Shown here: in pieces, positions 4,720 through 5,126 of the stretch | How positions within the stretch are numbered: the stretch's first letter is position 1 | Layout of the letters: every line of letters starts with the position of its first letter | Assembly: GCA_016194465.1 (NCBI GenBank) | Contig: JACQBO010000084.1 | Location: forward strand, 1-5,126 | Source of the DNA: Candidatus Kerfeldbacteria bacterium | GTDB taxonomy: Bacteria > Patescibacteriota > Patescibacteriia > SBBC01 > CAIJZX01 | Direction: 5' to 3' | Length of the DNA: 5,126 nucleotides | Program-made: the position numbers and the translations under genes | The notes under the pieces: model-generated | The model's input: only the letters and a program-made list of their open reading frames with translations | What the model was told of the DNA's origin: nothing | Databases searched by the model: none

Positions 4720-5126
4720 ATGAACACCTCCCGGACAACTGTCTGGCTCATCGGTCTGACTCTGGCTGGCCTCGTGTTTGCCGGTGCCGGTTCTGTTCGA
4801 GCGCAATCCGACACCAATAGCGGCCTGGCCATCGACTGTGAGCATTTCAGCGCCAACACAAACACAAGTTGTCAGATCGACGACTTCTTAAACCAGTTTG
4901 TTGTTTTATCAGAGTATGGCCTGGGCCTGGTTGGCGTCCTGGCCGTGCTGATGTTTGTCTACGGCGGGTTCCAATATATTACCGCCGGTGGTCGGGCTTC
5001 CAAAGTCGATGAGGGCACCCGGGTGATCCAAGGCACGCTCATCGGCATCATCATCTCTTTAATTGCCTACGTCATTATTAATTTTGCGGTCGGCGCGGTG
5101 ACGGGAACCACCTCCAAGGGCTTTTC
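4720..5126 (+). CDS. Pilin-like two-helix membrane protein (VirB2/TrbC-like), 3' truncated by window
   Basis: 135 complete codons are visible and the stop is beyond the window. Residues 1-28 form a Sec-type signal peptide with a likely cut after VRA (before Gln29). A short polar extracytoplasmic stretch with Cys40 and Cys51 follows. Next come a first helix (about 66-83) ending in MFVYGGFQYITAGGR, a charged loop (SKVDEGTRVIQG, 94-105) and a second helix (about 106-126). This pattern, including YGGFQYITAGG and the loop, is typical of the small pilin-like proteins common in CPR genomes and resembles VirB2/TrbC, the major pilin or channel subunit of type IV secretion. No other secretion gene is in view, so a role in a pilus, secretion or DNA uptake is inference. 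The ATG is 3 nt after the stop of the solute-binding protein gene, with no Shine-Dalgarno sequence, so it is probably translated by coupling within the galU operon. Confidence 0.8.
   Translation, partial: MNTSRTTVWLIGLTLAGLVFAGAGSVRAQSDTNSGLAIDCEHFSANTNTSCQIDDFLNQFVVLSEYGLGLVGVLAVLMFVYGGFQYITAGGRASKVDEGTRVIQGTLIGIIISLIAYVIINFAVGAVTGTTSKGF

Noticed and set aside
1..5126. tRNA, rRNA, CRISPR array or transposase gene
   Set aside because: No cloverleaf, rRNA signature, regularly spaced repeats or transposase motif was seen on either strand by eye.

Overview
The window looks like a compact bacterial chromosome segment, most probably from the Candidate Phyla Radiation (Patescibacteria). No single marker proves this. 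The impression rests on the gene mix: a small two-helix VirB2/TrbC-type pilin-like protein, an orphan solute-binding protein, a PMT-family glycosyltransferase and a tiny GIY-YIG ORF. It also rests on very tight spacing, overlapping gene ends, near-absence of Shine-Dalgarno sequences and divergent promoters that appear to give leaderless mRNAs. Hand counts give roughly 50-60% GC in two sampled stretches of the plus-strand genes and about 44% in the GIY-YIG insert.

Layout. (1) Positions 2-889 (+) hold the C-terminal part of a Cca-type tRNA nucleotidyltransferase (HD domain); its start lies before the window. (2) Positions 807-2105 (-) encode a membrane GT39/PMT-like glycosyltransferase that converges on cca and overlaps it by 83 bp. 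(3) Positions 2106-2454 lack an intact gene. They hold two divergent extended -10 promoters, then an approximately 290-bp cassette: a broken GIY-YIG nuclease gene framed by a perfect 15-bp inverted repeat. (4) Positions 2455-3339 (+) encode GalU, followed after 3 nt by a membrane-anchored solute-binding protein (3343-4716), followed after 3 nt by a pilin-like two-helix membrane protein that runs off the window end (4720-5126).

How it fits together. galU, the solute-binding protein gene and the pilin-like gene form a tight plus-strand operon with a cell-envelope theme: a sugar nucleotide, extracytoplasmic ligand binding and a membrane or surface protein. The divergent PMT-like enzyme may glycosylate exported proteins. 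The most interesting object is the inverted-repeat cassette. It appears to have landed exactly at the original leaderless start codon of galU. The orphaned promoter still has an ATG at its predicted +1, the bases ATGCC occur on both sides of the cassette, the left arm supplies the cassette ORF's ribosome binding site, and the right arm supplies its stop codon and abuts the present galU start. The nuclease ORF has lost the Tyr of its YIG motif and carries an in-frame TAA, so this copy looks dead.
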